Below, piece by piece: positions 35,467 through 43,630 of a stretch of DNA of 64,000 nucleotides; within the stretch, counting starts at the first letter, position 1, and each line of letters opens with the position of its first letter. The notes under the pieces were generated by a model that searched no databases, was not told the origin of the DNA, and worked only from the letters and a program-made list of their open reading frames with translations. The stretch covers positions 1-64,000 of the forward strand of contig CATFEX010000015.1 in NCBI GenBank assembly GCA_949511625.1, given 5' to 3'. The position numbers and the translations under genes are program-made. This DNA comes from UBA11891 sp003533785 (GTDB taxonomy: Bacteria; Bacteroidota; Bacteroidia; Flavobacteriales; Flavobacteriaceae).

Positions 35467-35647
35467 TCGCTGGCTGATTTTTTCATCCCTAGCCATACAA
35501 ATGGGGGTCCTGTTCTACGGGGCTGTTCAATTGGGAGTTTATTTAGACACTAGGTTTCAATCTCAAAACTATGCCACGCTAGCTTGCTGTATCCTAGCAT
35601 TGGTCATTAGTCTGTACTTCATTCACAAGAAAAGCCAAAAGTTTTAA
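35450..35647 (+). CDS. AtpZ/AtpI family protein
   Basis: 65 residues from the ATG at 35450, overlapping the bactofilin stop by 17 bases. Two membrane helices (LIFSSLAIQMGVLFYGAVQLGVYL and YATLACCILALVISLYFIHK) separated by a short polar turn are typical of the AtpZ/AtpI helper proteins ahead of F-type ATPase operons. AtpI assists c-ring assembly or, as AtpZI, magnesium/calcium transport. Confidence 0.82.
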   Translation: MRRQPNRWLIFSSLAIQMGVLFYGAVQLGVYLDTRFQSQNYATLACCILALVISLYFIHKKSQKF

Positions 35648-35650
35648 GCG

Positions 35651-36022
35651 ATGTTGAGAAGCATGGTATTGTTTCTCCTTTTTTTTTCAGGGGTGGGTCT
35701 CATTCACGTTCTAGCCTACTATTTGGCAAATGACTCCTTAGCCGAGTCGCAGATACTAGCTTCCTATACGTTCCAAGGATTCACGGGGGTCTGTGCCCTT
35801 GGATTGCTTCTTTTAAGTGCTCATAAGATTAAAGATCAGATCGGCTTTGTATTTATGGGCTTGAGTTTTCTAAAATTTGTGTTATACTTTGTTCTTTTTC
35901 ACCCAAGGCTGATGGCAGATGGAATACTGTCTTTAAGCGAGAAAATTGAGGTATTAATTCCCTATCTGACAGCACTTATTCTTGAGACCGTTTTGGGCTT
36001 TCAAAATATCAGGAAAATATAG
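35651..36022 (+). CDS. Small four-helix membrane protein (DUF6168-like)
   Basis: 123 residues with four hydrophobic helices: MVLFLLFFSGVGLIHVLAYYLA, FTGVCALGLLLLS, IGFVFMGLSFLKFVLYFVLF and the last around LIPYLTALILETVLGF. The layout KFVLYFVLFHP...L in the third helix matches DUF6168, a Flavobacteriia family seen at this place in ATP-synthase loci. Function is unknown; an assembly role is a guess from context. The start is 3 bases after the atpZ-like gene. Confidence 0.6.
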   Translation: MLRSMVLFLLFFSGVGLIHVLAYYLANDSLAESQILASYTFQGFTGVCALGLLLLSAHKIKDQIGFVFMGLSFLKFVLYFVLFHPRLMADGILSLSEKIEVLIPYLTALILETVLGFQNIRKI

Positions 36023-36031
36023 AATAAACTG

Positions 36032-36063
36032 TTTTGGGAATTGCTGTAAAGCCACTACATTTG
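36032..36063 (+). promoter_or_regulatory. Promoter of the ATP synthase operon
   Basis: TTTTG at 36032-36036 and TACATTTG at 36056-36063 are separated by 19 bases, an ideal match to the Bacteroidota sigma factor consensus TTTG-(19)-TAnnTTTG. It lies 18 bases before the atpB ATG at 36082. It is the best promoter in the window and gives the atp genes independence from sprE and bactofilin. Confidence 0.75.
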
Positions 36064-36081
36064 CTTCGCATTTTACACAAA

Positions 36082-37188
36082 ATGAAAAACACCCAACTAG
36101 GACTTTTTTCCAGAGCTATTTTAGTCGCTCTGGTTCTTTTTTTTACTAGCCATAGTCTCCTTGCCAAAGAGCCGAATAATGGAGCTAATAAGGAAGAGCA
36201 CAGAACCACTACCAAAGAGGAAATCAAAGCCTACATCATGCACCACTTGGAAGATTCCTATGATTTTTCCTTATTATCCTACACGACCGAGGACGGAGCA
36301 CACCACTATATTGGGCTACCATTACCTATAATTCTTTGGGATAATGGCCTCAACGTTTTTTCTTCTTCTAAATTCCATCATGGAGAAACTGTAGCTGAGG
36401 CAGGAGGGGAGTATTATGCGCTCCATCATAATAAAATATATAAAACAGATGCCCAAGGAACCATCAATTACGACGCAGAGCAACATGCTACAAATGTAAA
36501 ACCGCTTGATTTATCGATTACCAAAAATGTGATCTCTATATTGTTCACAGCATTAATTATGTTTCTTTTATTCAAAAGCTTGGCGGACTCCTACAAAAAG
36601 AATGGTATGGTAGCAAAAGGGATAGGCCGTTTCTTTGAGCCAATAGTTCTGTACGTGAGAGACGAAATTGCAATTCCCAATATTGGTGAAAAACACCACA
36701 GACGTTTCATGGGCTACCTCCTGACATTATTTTTCTTTATTTGGTTTTTAAATATTTTAGGACTTACCCCTCTCGGTATTAATGTAACGGGAAACATTGC
36801 GGTGACTTTCTGCTTAGCACTAATCACTTTTGTGATTACGAATGCCGTAGGCAAAAAATATTACTGGAAACACATCTTTTGGATGCCAGGAGTGCCATGG
36901 CCGATGAAAATAATTTTGGCACCCATCGAATTATTAGGGATGCTTATCAAACCATTCTCATTAATGATCCGTCTTTATGCAAATATTTCTGCAGGACACA
37001 TCGTATTAATGAGTTTGATAGCTCTTATTTTTATTTTTAGAAATTGGATAGGTTCGAGCCTTTCCTTCGTTTTGGCGTTTGCCATTTCGATTATAGAAAT
37101 TTTAGTTGCCTTGTTACAGGCCTATATTTTCACAGTCTTGTCTGCTTTGTATTTTGGCTTTGCTGTGGAAGAACACGACGATCATTGA
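36082..37188 (+). CDS. atpB: F1Fo ATP synthase subunit a
   Basis: 368 residues from ATG 36082; a longer frame from 36034 would include the promoter. A cleavable-looking signal (FSRAILVALVLFFTSHSLLA) is followed by a His-rich periplasmic part of about 110 residues, long as usual in Bacteroidota, and then membrane helices. The proton-path helix is seen at LLGMLIKPFSLMIRLYANISAGHIV with the essential Arg. Subunit a forms the proton half-channels beside the c-ring. Confidence 0.95.
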   Translation: MKNTQLGLFSRAILVALVLFFTSHSLLAKEPNNGANKEEHRTTTKEEIKAYIMHHLEDSYDFSLLSYTTEDGAHHYIGLPLPIILWDNGLNVFSSSKFHHGETVAEAGGEYYALHHNKIYKTDAQGTINYDAEQHATNVKPLDLSITKNVISILFTALIMFLLFKSLADSYKKNGMVAKGIGRFFEPIVLYVRDEIAIPNIGEKHHRRFMGYLLTLFFFIWFLNILGLTPLGINVTGNIAVTFCLALITFVITNAVGKKYYWKHIFWMPGVPWPMKIILAPIELLGMLIKPFSLMIRLYANISAGHIVLMSLIALIFIFRNWIGSSLSFVLAFAISIIEILVALLQAYIFTVLSALYFGFAVEEHDDH

Positions 37189-37225
37189 GTAGTAAAAAAT
37201 GTATAATTTAAATAAATAGTTAATT

Positions 37226-37417
37226 ATGGAAATTCCAGCAATTGTAGGAGCAGGTTTAGTAGTAATCGGAGTAGGAATCGGAATCGGTTCTATCGGTCGA
37301 GGAGCCATGGAGGCGATCGGACGTCAACCCGAAGCTACCGGTAAAATTCAGACAGTGATGCTTATTGCAGCAGCACTTGTAGAAGGAATTGGTTTCGCTG
37401 CATTATTTGCCGTTTAA
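37226..37417 (+). CDS. atpE: F1Fo ATP synthase subunit c
   Basis: 63 residues forming a two-helix hairpin: IVGAGLVVIGVGIGIGSIGR, the polar loop RQPE, and MLIAAALVEGIGFAALF with the ion-carrying Glu. The residue after that Glu is Gly, not Ser/Thr, and the Na+-ligand pattern is absent, which suggests proton use. The gene is followed by a perfect hairpin before atpF. Confidence 0.95.
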   Translation: MEIPAIVGAGLVVIGVGIGIGSIGRGAMEAIGRQPEATGKIQTVMLIAAALVEGIGFAALFAV

Positions 37418-37428
37418 TCAGTAGTGAC

Positions 37429-37445
37429 CTCCGAGAAACTCGGAG
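37429..37445 (+). other. Intercistronic hairpin between atpE and atpF
   Basis: CTCCGAG (37429-37435) and CTCGGAG (37439-37445) form a perfect 7-bp stem with loop AAA. No T tract follows, so it is not a full terminator. It starts 12 bases after the atpE stop. It could protect the 3' end of a processed atpE mRNA or slow ribosomes, helping produce the extra c subunits needed for the ring. Confidence 0.6.
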
Positions 37446-37460
37446 CTAAAACAACTTAGG

Positions 37461-37958
37461 ATGGAAAAATTAATCAGTGAATTTTCATTTGGACTGTTCT
37501 TTTGGCAACTGTTCATCTTTATTGGCCTAATCTTCTTACTAAAGAAGTTTGCATGGAAGCCCATTCTGGATGCGGTCAATGAACGCGAATCTTCGATTAA
37601 AGAGGCGCTGTCCTCTGCCGAAAAAGCGAAAGATGAAATGGAAGCCGTACAGGCGGACAATAAAAGAATTCTTCAAGAAGCACGCGTCGAAAAAGAAGCG
37701 ATGCTTGCGGCGGCTAAAAAAACAGCCTCTGAGATGGTGAATCAAGCCAAAGAAAGTGCACAGGGCGAAGCCGACAAAATCATGAAGCAAGCTCAAGAAT
37801 CCATCCAAGCGGAGAAAGAATTGGCCATTAAAGAAATAAAAACACAGGTTGCAAGTTTGTCCTTAGACATTGCTCAAAAAGTGTTGGAAGCGGAACTGTC
37901 CGATGAGAAGAAACAAAGCGCCTTGGTCAACAAACTACTAAAAGAATCGAATCTGTAA
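37461..37958 (+). CDS. atpF: F1Fo ATP synthase subunit b
   Basis: 165 residues. One N-terminal membrane helix (FGLFFWQLFIFIGLIFLLKKF) is followed by a long charged helix from about 40 to 150 (AEKAKDEMEAVQADNKRILQ), the peripheral stalk dimer. It starts 15 bases after the hairpin and is 3 bases before atpH. Confidence 0.95.
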   Translation: MEKLISEFSFGLFFWQLFIFIGLIFLLKKFAWKPILDAVNERESSIKEALSSAEKAKDEMEAVQADNKRILQEARVEKEAMLAAAKKTASEMVNQAKESAQGEADKIMKQAQESIQAEKELAIKEIKTQVASLSLDIAQKVLEAELSDEKKQSALVNKLLKESNL

Positions 37959-37961
37959 CCT

Positions 37962-38498
37962 ATGATTCAAAATCGTGCTGCTATTCGTTATGCCAAAGCC
38001 ATCTTGGAATTTGCCCTAGAGCAGAAAGCTGAGGAGGCTGTTCAAAGAGACTTTGAGCAAGTGACGGCTACTTTAGAGCAATCAAAAGACCTTGCCAAAC
38101 TATTGGAAAGCCCCGTGATGGAAGCCAGTGAAAAGAAAGAAGTACTCGGGAAAATTTTTTCCAATCAAGCCCCTGCAACCCAAAAAGCGATGGCATTATT
38201 AGCGAAAAACCAACGAATAAATTTGTTGGGGCAGGTTGCTCAGGAGTATCAAAAACGAATTGACGCACTCCAAGGGGTTCAAAAAGCACAAGTGACTACA
38301 GCAGCTCCATTGGAAAAAGCTCTGGAAAAAGAAGTGCTTGGGATGGCCCAAAAATTGACCCCCCAAAAAGTAATCTTGGAAAACAAAATCGACCCGACGC
38401 TTTTAGGAGGCTTTGTTTTACAGATAGGAGATTTACAATACAACGCAAGTGTTGCACAACAATTGCGAACACTGAAACAAGAATTGACAGAAAAATAA
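37962..38498 (+). CDS. atpH: F1Fo ATP synthase subunit delta
   Basis: 178 residues of the delta/OSCP fold: helical N-terminal domain (RAAIRYAKAILEFALEQKAEEA) and C-terminal LTPQKVILENKIDPTLLGGFVLQIGD. It links the peripheral stalk to the F1 head. It is placed between atpF and atpA, as usual. Confidence 0.95.
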   Translation: MIQNRAAIRYAKAILEFALEQKAEEAVQRDFEQVTATLEQSKDLAKLLESPVMEASEKKEVLGKIFSNQAPATQKAMALLAKNQRINLLGQVAQEYQKRIDALQGVQKAQVTTAAPLEKALEKEVLGMAQKLTPQKVILENKIDPTLLGGFVLQIGDLQYNASVAQQLRTLKQELTEK

Positions 38499-38529
38499 GC
38501 ACATAGAACGCTAAAAAAATAACAACAAT

Positions 38530-40107
38530 ATGGCAGCAATAAAACCCGCTGAAGTATCAGCCATCCTCAAAAAACAGCTCGCAGGGACAAGTACCGCAGC
38601 TTCTTTGAGTGAAGTAGGAACCGTCTTGGAAGTTGGTGATGGGATTGCACGGGTGTATGGATTGACCAACGCTCAATATGGTGAATTGGTTATTTTCGAG
38701 TCGGGCCTTGAAGCCATGGTACTCAATCTCGAAGAAGACAATGTCGGAATTGTTTTGTTGGGTCCTTCTAAGGAAATTAAAGAAGGAGACACGGTCAAAC
38801 GAACCAATCGAATTGCCTCCATCAATGTAGGAGAAGGTATTGTGGGTCGCGTTGTCGACACTCTTGGGAATCCCATCGACGGCAAAGGCGCCATCAAGGG
38901 GGAATTATACCAAATGCCTTTGGAACGTAAAGCTCCAGGAGTGATATACCGTCAGCCAGTTAACGAGCCCTTACAAACAGGAATCAAATCCATAGACGCC
39001 ATGATTCCTGTAGGGAGAGGCCAGCGAGAATTGGTGATTGGAGATCGACAAACGGGAAAAACAACCGTTTGTATTGATACTATCCTCAATCAAAAAGAAT
39101 TTTTTGATGCCGGTGAGCCCGTCTATTGTATCTATGTTGCTATCGGACAAAAAGCATCTACTGTTGCAGCCATTGCTAAAACACTTGAGGATAAAGGGGC
39201 TTTAGCCTATACAACGATCGTTGCCGCGAATGCTTCCGATCCCGCTCCTATGCAGGTATATGCCCCTATGGCCGGAGCGGCTATTGGAGAGTATTTCCGA
39301 GACACGGGGCGTCCAGCATTGATTATTTATGACGATCTGTCCAAGCAGGCGGTTGCATACAGAGAGGTTTCCTTGCTATTGCGTCGTCCTCCGGGTCGTG
39401 AAGCCTACCCAGGTGATGTTTTCTATTTGCACTCTCGTTTGTTGGAGCGCGCGGCGAAGGTTATCGGCGATGATAAGATCGCCAAGGGAATGAATGATTT
39501 GCCTATTTCCTTGAAAGAAAAAGTAAAAGGGGGTGGCTCATTAACGGCCCTTCCTATTATCGAAACACAGGCAGGAGATGTATCTGCTTATATCCCTACC
39601 AATGTAATTTCAATTACTGATGGACAGATATTTTTAGAATCGGATTTGTTTAATTCAGGAGTTCGCCCTGCAATTAATGTAGGAATCTCCGTTTCTCGTG
39701 TAGGAGGATCAGCTCAGATCAAATCCATGAAAAAAGTATCGGGGACTTTGAAACTAGACCAAGCCCAATTTCGTGAATTGGAAGCCTTCGCCAAGTTTGG
39801 CTCTGACTTGGATGCAGCAACATTGAATGTGATTGAAAAAGGAAGACGCAATGTTGAAATACTAAAGCAAGCTCAAAATGATCCCTTCACAGTAGAAGAC
39901 CAAACGGCCATCATCTACGCAGGGTCTAAAAATCTGTTGCGGAAGGTGCCAGTGGATCAAGTTAAAGCTTTCGAAAAAACCTATATCGAAGAGTTGAATA
40001 AATCCCACAGAAAAGTTCTTGACACTATTAAATCAGGGAAACTGACCGATGAAGTGCTCGACACACTCAATGCAGTTGCCGCTAAAATAGCTGCCCAGTT
40101 TGAATAA
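38530..40107 (+). CDS. atpA: F1Fo ATP synthase subunit alpha
   Basis: 525 residues. It has an N-terminal beta-barrel (VLEVGDGIARVYGLTNAQYGEL), the Walker A loop GDRQTGKTT near residue 172, and the signature PAINVGISVSRVGGSAQ. It is a nucleotide-binding but non-catalytic subunit of the F1 head. 31 bases separate it from atpH and 6 bases from atpG. The beta and epsilon genes are not in this window, in line with the split atp operon of Bacteroidota. Confidence 0.97.
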   Translation: MAAIKPAEVSAILKKQLAGTSTAASLSEVGTVLEVGDGIARVYGLTNAQYGELVIFESGLEAMVLNLEEDNVGIVLLGPSKEIKEGDTVKRTNRIASINVGEGIVGRVVDTLGNPIDGKGAIKGELYQMPLERKAPGVIYRQPVNEPLQTGIKSIDAMIPVGRGQRELVIGDRQTGKTTVCIDTILNQKEFFDAGEPVYCIYVAIGQKASTVAAIAKTLEDKGALAYTTIVAANASDPAPMQVYAPMAGAAIGEYFRDTGRPALIIYDDLSKQAVAYREVSLLLRRPPGREAYPGDVFYLHSRLLERAAKVIGDDKIAKGMNDLPISLKEKVKGGGSLTALPIIETQAGDVSAYIPTNVISITDGQIFLESDLFNSGVRPAINVGISVSRVGGSAQIKSMKKVSGTLKLDQAQFRELEAFAKFGSDLDAATLNVIEKGRRNVEILKQAQNDPFTVEDQTAIIYAGSKNLLRKVPVDQVKAFEKTYIEELNKSHRKVLDTIKSGKLTDEVLDTLNAVAAKIAAQFE

Positions 40108-40113
40108 CCAATT

Positions 40114-40968
40114 ATGGCGAATCTAAAAGAAATACGCAGCCGAATAGCCTCGGTATCTTCCACCATGCAGATCACTTCTGCCATGAAGATGGTATCCGCG
40201 GCAAAGCTAAAAAAAGCGCAAGACGCTATTACAGCCATGCGCCCGTATTCGGATAAGCTAACGGAATTGATTCAAAATCTAAGCGGTTCTCTAGATGGCG
40301 ACACGCCCAATCCCTTCACCCAGGTCCGTCCTGTCAAGAAAACCTTACTGGTCGTGGTGACTTCTAATAGAGGTTTGTGCGGAGGGTTCAATTCTAGCAT
40401 TGTCAAAGCTGTTCAGCACTATGTCAAAGAACATCCCGAACAAGACATTCATTTATTGACTCTGGGAAAGAAAGGAAACGATATCCTTTCGAAAAATTCC
40501 TCTTTGTTTGGCAACAACAACCAAATCTTTGATGATTTGACCTATTCAAATGCTGCCAAAGTGGCTGAAGAATTTATGGATGCATTTGCAGAACAACAAT
40601 TTGATGTGGTGAAAGTGATCTACAACCGATTTAAGAATGCAGCGACACAGATTGTAACGACAGAAACACTTCTTCCCGTAGTTCCAGAAGAGGATGTTAA
40701 GGGGTCTACAGGAGATTATATCTTTGAGCCTGACCAAGATGCTATTGTAAATGAACTACTTCCCAAAAGCATCAAAATGCAATTATTCAAAGCCCTGCGG
40801 GATTCGTTTGCTAGCGAACATGGAGCACGAATGACTGCCATGCACAAAGCGACGGATAATGCTACGGAACTCCGAGACCAGCTAAAACTGACCTACAACA
40901 AAGCAAGGCAAGCAGCCATCACCAACGAAATCTTAGAGATTGTTGCTGGAGCAGAGGCGTTAAGCTAA
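40114..40968 (+). CDS. atpG: F1Fo ATP synthase subunit gamma
   Basis: 284 residues. The N-terminal helix LKEIRSRIASVSSTMQITSAMKMVSAAKL and the C-terminal signature EHGARMTAMHKATDNATELRD and YNKARQAAITNEILEIVAGA mark gamma, the rotating central shaft. It is the last gene of this operon; a clear terminator follows. Confidence 0.96.
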   Translation: MANLKEIRSRIASVSSTMQITSAMKMVSAAKLKKAQDAITAMRPYSDKLTELIQNLSGSLDGDTPNPFTQVRPVKKTLLVVVTSNRGLCGGFNSSIVKAVQHYVKEHPEQDIHLLTLGKKGNDILSKNSSLFGNNNQIFDDLTYSNAAKVAEEFMDAFAEQQFDVVKVIYNRFKNAATQIVTTETLLPVVPEEDVKGSTGDYIFEPDQDAIVNELLPKSIKMQLFKALRDSFASEHGARMTAMHKATDNATELRDQLKLTYNKARQAAITNEILEIVAGAEALS

Positions 40969-40994
40969 GTTATTGACATACAATCGTAAATGTT

Positions 40995-41018
40995 AAGCCT
41001 CTTATATGGGGCTTTTTT
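40995..41018 (+). terminator. Intrinsic terminator of the ATP synthase operon
   Basis: AAGCCTC (40995-41001) pairs with GGGGCTT (41008-41014), 7 bp with one G-T pair and a 6-base loop. The stem runs into a T tract at 41013-41018. It lies 27 bases after the atpG stop. Confidence 0.75.
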
Positions 41019-41047
41019 GTACTTTGGATTTGCCCAAACCCATACCC

Positions 41048-41449
41048 ATGAAAAACAAACTTATTCAAGGCATTAATTTCAGTGCTGGAGGATTTCTATT
41101 TATTTTAGGTATTATGGGATATATTTATCCTGAATGGTTTTTTCAGGAAAAATACGATGTGTTGATGCCAACCCCTCAAAGCACAACCATACTCCGAGTG
41201 ATGATGGGGTTCATGGCAACGATAGGGTTGCTTTGGCTTTGGGCCACACGATACCTTTCAGAACAACGCAGGTTTTTAAAAGCGACTGGAGTAATGACGC
41301 TGGGGTTTGTTCTGAGTCGCATCGGAGGGTTAATTTTAGACGGTTGGAACCAGACCTTTACTTATCGGGAATTAGCCTTTGAAGTTTTAGCATTGATGGT
41401 CATTTTCGTAATGCTAGTAAATACAAGCAAAGACCATGCTAAAAATTGA
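41048..41449 (+). CDS. DUF4345 family membrane protein
   Basis: 133 residues from the ATG at 41048 (MKNKLIQGINFSAGGFLFIL). A longer frame from 41006 begins inside the terminator of the atp operon and is rejected. Four membrane helices are visible: GGFLFILGIMGYIYP, MMGFMATIGLLWLWATR, VMTLGFVLSRIGGLI and LALMVIFVMLV. The plan agrees with DUF4345, a small family without known role. It overlaps the broken acetyltransferase gene by 14 bases. Confidence 0.72.
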   Translation: MKNKLIQGINFSAGGFLFILGIMGYIYPEWFFQEKYDVLMPTPQSTTILRVMMGFMATIGLLWLWATRYLSEQRRFLKATGVMTLGFVLSRIGGLILDGWNQTFTYRELAFEVLALMVIFVMLVNTSKDHAKN

Positions 41450-41963
41450 ACTCCAGTCCGAACGTTTGCAGTTTTGTTCCTTAACTAAGAAGCACTTAAA
41501 CCAAGTCTACAGGCTTCATTCTTTACCCCAAGTGGCGCAATACAACACGATTGGAATCCCCAAAAATATTGCAGTAACACACAACGTTCTTCTAGGCAAG
41601 CTAGACCCCTCTAATTTTGCTGAGCACGGCTAGGTACTGTTTGATCAAGAGGGCCTATTTATCGGGGAAATGGGATTGGTATTGGCACCCGAAAGGTTTC
41701 GAAAAGCAGAAATAAGTTACTCAATTCACCCCAATTGTTGGAACTACGGTTATGCTACAGAAGCAGTAGAAAGGTTGATTCGGTTCGCCTTCGACACCTT
41801 GCAATTGCACCGAATCGAGGCAGGAGTTGCTGTGAGCAATAAAGCCTCCATTCGTGTTTTAGAAAAAGCAGGGCTACAGCGAGAGGGAAGGCACCGAAAA
41901 ATTCTTCCTCTTCGTGACGGTTGGGAAGATAATTATAGTTACGGTATTCTTTCTTTTGATTAG
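41436..41963 (+). pseudogene. GNAT acetyltransferase (RimJ/RimL type) interrupted by an in-frame TAG
   Basis: One reading frame of 176 codons resembles the ribosomal-protein/small-molecule N-acetyltransferase type. The first part is LQSERLQFCSLTKKHLNQVYRLHSLPQVAQYNTIG. The second is IGEMGLVLAPERFRKAEISY, NCWNYGYATEAVERLIRFAF, then HRIEAGVAVSNKASIRVLEKAGL and EGRHRKILPLR. A single TAG at 41631-41633 interrupts it between His-Gly and Val-Leu-Phe, where a Trp is plausible (TGG to TAG). The frame stays the same on both sides, so a single base change explains it. The second part alone lacks the N-terminal strands. A sequencing error or nonsense readthrough cannot be excluded. Confidence 0.8.
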
Positions 41964-42148
41964 CCCGTTGATTAATAGAATGGGAATACCAGTAATTTTG
42001 GCGAGTACATCGGACTTCAAAAGGCTGCAAATTCAGAAATGGGAAGCGGAACGAATTCCAAACCAGTTGATAAGATTTCCAATAAATCTAGGCTAAGAAT
42101 TCCTATTCAGCACCCGATTTTTGTACTTTAGGAAGGCAATAAAATAAG

Positions 42149-42586
42149 ATGACAAGAGTCCCTATAATTAACGAAAGCCCTTTTGATCTGCCAGCCTATG
42201 CAACGCCTCAGTCAGCCGGATTGGATTTAAGAGCGCATCTCGCAGAGCCTTTGGAACTGGCTCCATTGGAACAACAGATTGTAGGCACAGGCCTAAAAAT
42301 TGCATTGCCGCAAGGACTGGAGGCCCAGGTGCGTCCCCGAAGCGGCCTTGCAGCAAAGTATGGAATTACGGTCTTAAATGCCCCAGGGACTATCGACGCC
42401 GATTATCGAGGAGAGATTGGAGTGATTTTAGTGAATCTCTCCAAGGAAGCCTACACCCTTCAACCTGGAGAAAGAATTGCCCAATTGGTGATTGCGACTT
42501 ATTCACAGGTGGCTTGGGAATTGACAGCAGAATTGAATGAAACCTCACGAGGCGTATCTGGATTTGGAAGTACTGGAAAACAATAA
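42149..42586 (+). CDS. dut: dUTP diphosphatase
   Basis: 145 residues with the five trimeric dUTPase motifs: TPQSAGLDLRA, RPRSGLAAKYGI, LNAPGTIDADYRGEI, GERIAQLVI and the C-terminal RGVSGFGSTGK. It hydrolyses dUTP to dUMP, keeping uracil out of DNA and feeding thymidylate synthesis. Only 27 bases separate it from the nucleotidyltransferase gene. Confidence 0.96.
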   Translation: MTRVPIINESPFDLPAYATPQSAGLDLRAHLAEPLELAPLEQQIVGTGLKIALPQGLEAQVRPRSGLAAKYGITVLNAPGTIDADYRGEIGVILVNLSKEAYTLQPGERIAQLVIATYSQVAWELTAELNETSRGVSGFGSTGKQ

Positions 42587-42613
42587 TTTAGATCATATAA
42601 AGTCATTAATTAA

Positions 42614-43630
42614 TTGAAAATAATTGTACCCATGGCAGGACGTGGCTCACGGCTACGCCCCCATAGCTTAACAACACCCAAACCGCTACTTCCAGTAGCA
42701 GGCAGCCCAATTGTCAATCAATTGGTCACTGAAATTGCTCGAGTGGTGAATACACCTATTGATGAAGTCGCTTTTATTCTCGGGGATCCAACATATTTTG
42801 GAAAGGAAGTTGTTCAACAACTTACGTCCCTAGCGGAAAGCTTGGGAGCGGAGGCCACAATTTACCGTCAAAAAAAACCCCTAGGAACTGGTCACGCCAT
42901 TATGTGTGCCGCGGATTCTCTTTCGGGTCCTGCCGTGGTGGCCTATGCCGACACCCTCATTCGAGCTGACTTTACTTTAGATCCTAAAGCGGACGCGGTG
43001 ATATGGGTAAAATCGGTAGAAAACCCCGCAGCATACGGTGTTGTCGAATTGAATAAGGATCAAGAAATTGTGGGATTGGTTGAAAAACCACAGCGTTTCG
43101 TTTCCAACCAAGCGGTCATTGGAATTTATTATTTCAAAGACATTACTGTATTAAAGACCAAGCTCAACAAAATCGTAAAGAGACAATTATTGCCGGGCCA
43201 AGAATACCAAATCAACGACGGGATTCTCGCGATGATGAAAGAGGGTTACCGTTTCTTTCCGGGTCAAGTTGAGGAATGGATGGATTGTGGAAACCCTCAA
43301 ATTACACTTGAGACCAATACACGGATGCTTAAAATCCTTGATCAAGAAGAACAAGCTCTGATAGCACCTGATTTGGTTTTGGATAATAGTGAATTGATTC
43401 CCCCTTGTTTCATCGGTGAAGGCGTGGTGCTCAAGAACAGCACCGTGGGGCCCTATGTGGCACTGGGGGACGGCAGTCAGGTTCATGGTAGCAAATTGAG
43501 CCACTGCTTGATTCAGAAAGAGACGGAAATTCACAACGCGGAATTGGCGCATGCCATGATCGGGAATAAAGTGTATTTTGACGGCAACTTTAAAGAAGTG
43601 AACCTGGGCGATTATTCAAGCTTGAAATGA
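42614..43630 (+). CDS. Sugar-phosphate nucleotidyltransferase
   Basis: 338 residues with a TTG start at 42614 (MKIIVPMAGRGSRLRPHSLTTPKPLLPVAG), the G-x-G-x-R-L signature of nucleotidyltransferases at the very N-terminus, which fixes the start. Further signs are VVAYADTLI and VWVKSVENPAAYGVVE-like strands (here VIWVKSVENPAAYGVVEL), VGLVEKP, and a C-terminal left-handed beta-helix (ENSTVGPYVALGDGSQ-like: KNSTVGPYVALGDGSQV). It activates a sugar phosphate, likely glucose-1-phosphate or mannose-1-phosphate, with dTTP, UTP or GTP; the exact pair cannot be told. Its stop overlaps the DUF4292 gene start. Confidence 0.9.
   Translation: MKIIVPMAGRGSRLRPHSLTTPKPLLPVAGSPIVNQLVTEIARVVNTPIDEVAFILGDPTYFGKEVVQQLTSLAESLGAEATIYRQKKPLGTGHAIMCAADSLSGPAVVAYADTLIRADFTLDPKADAVIWVKSVENPAAYGVVELNKDQEIVGLVEKPQRFVSNQAVIGIYYFKDITVLKTKLNKIVKRQLLPGQEYQINDGILAMMKEGYRFFPGQVEEWMDCGNPQITLETNTRMLKILDQEEQALIAPDLVLDNSELIPPCFIGEGVVLKNSTVGPYVALGDGSQVHGSKLSHCLIQKETEIHNAELAHAMIGNKVYFDGNFKEVNLGDYSSLK

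Noticed and set aside
41914..42096. 60-codon open frame after the acetyltransferase pseudogene
   Set aside because: Overlaps the pseudogene end in another frame; hydrophobic start arises from AT-rich sequence; no support.
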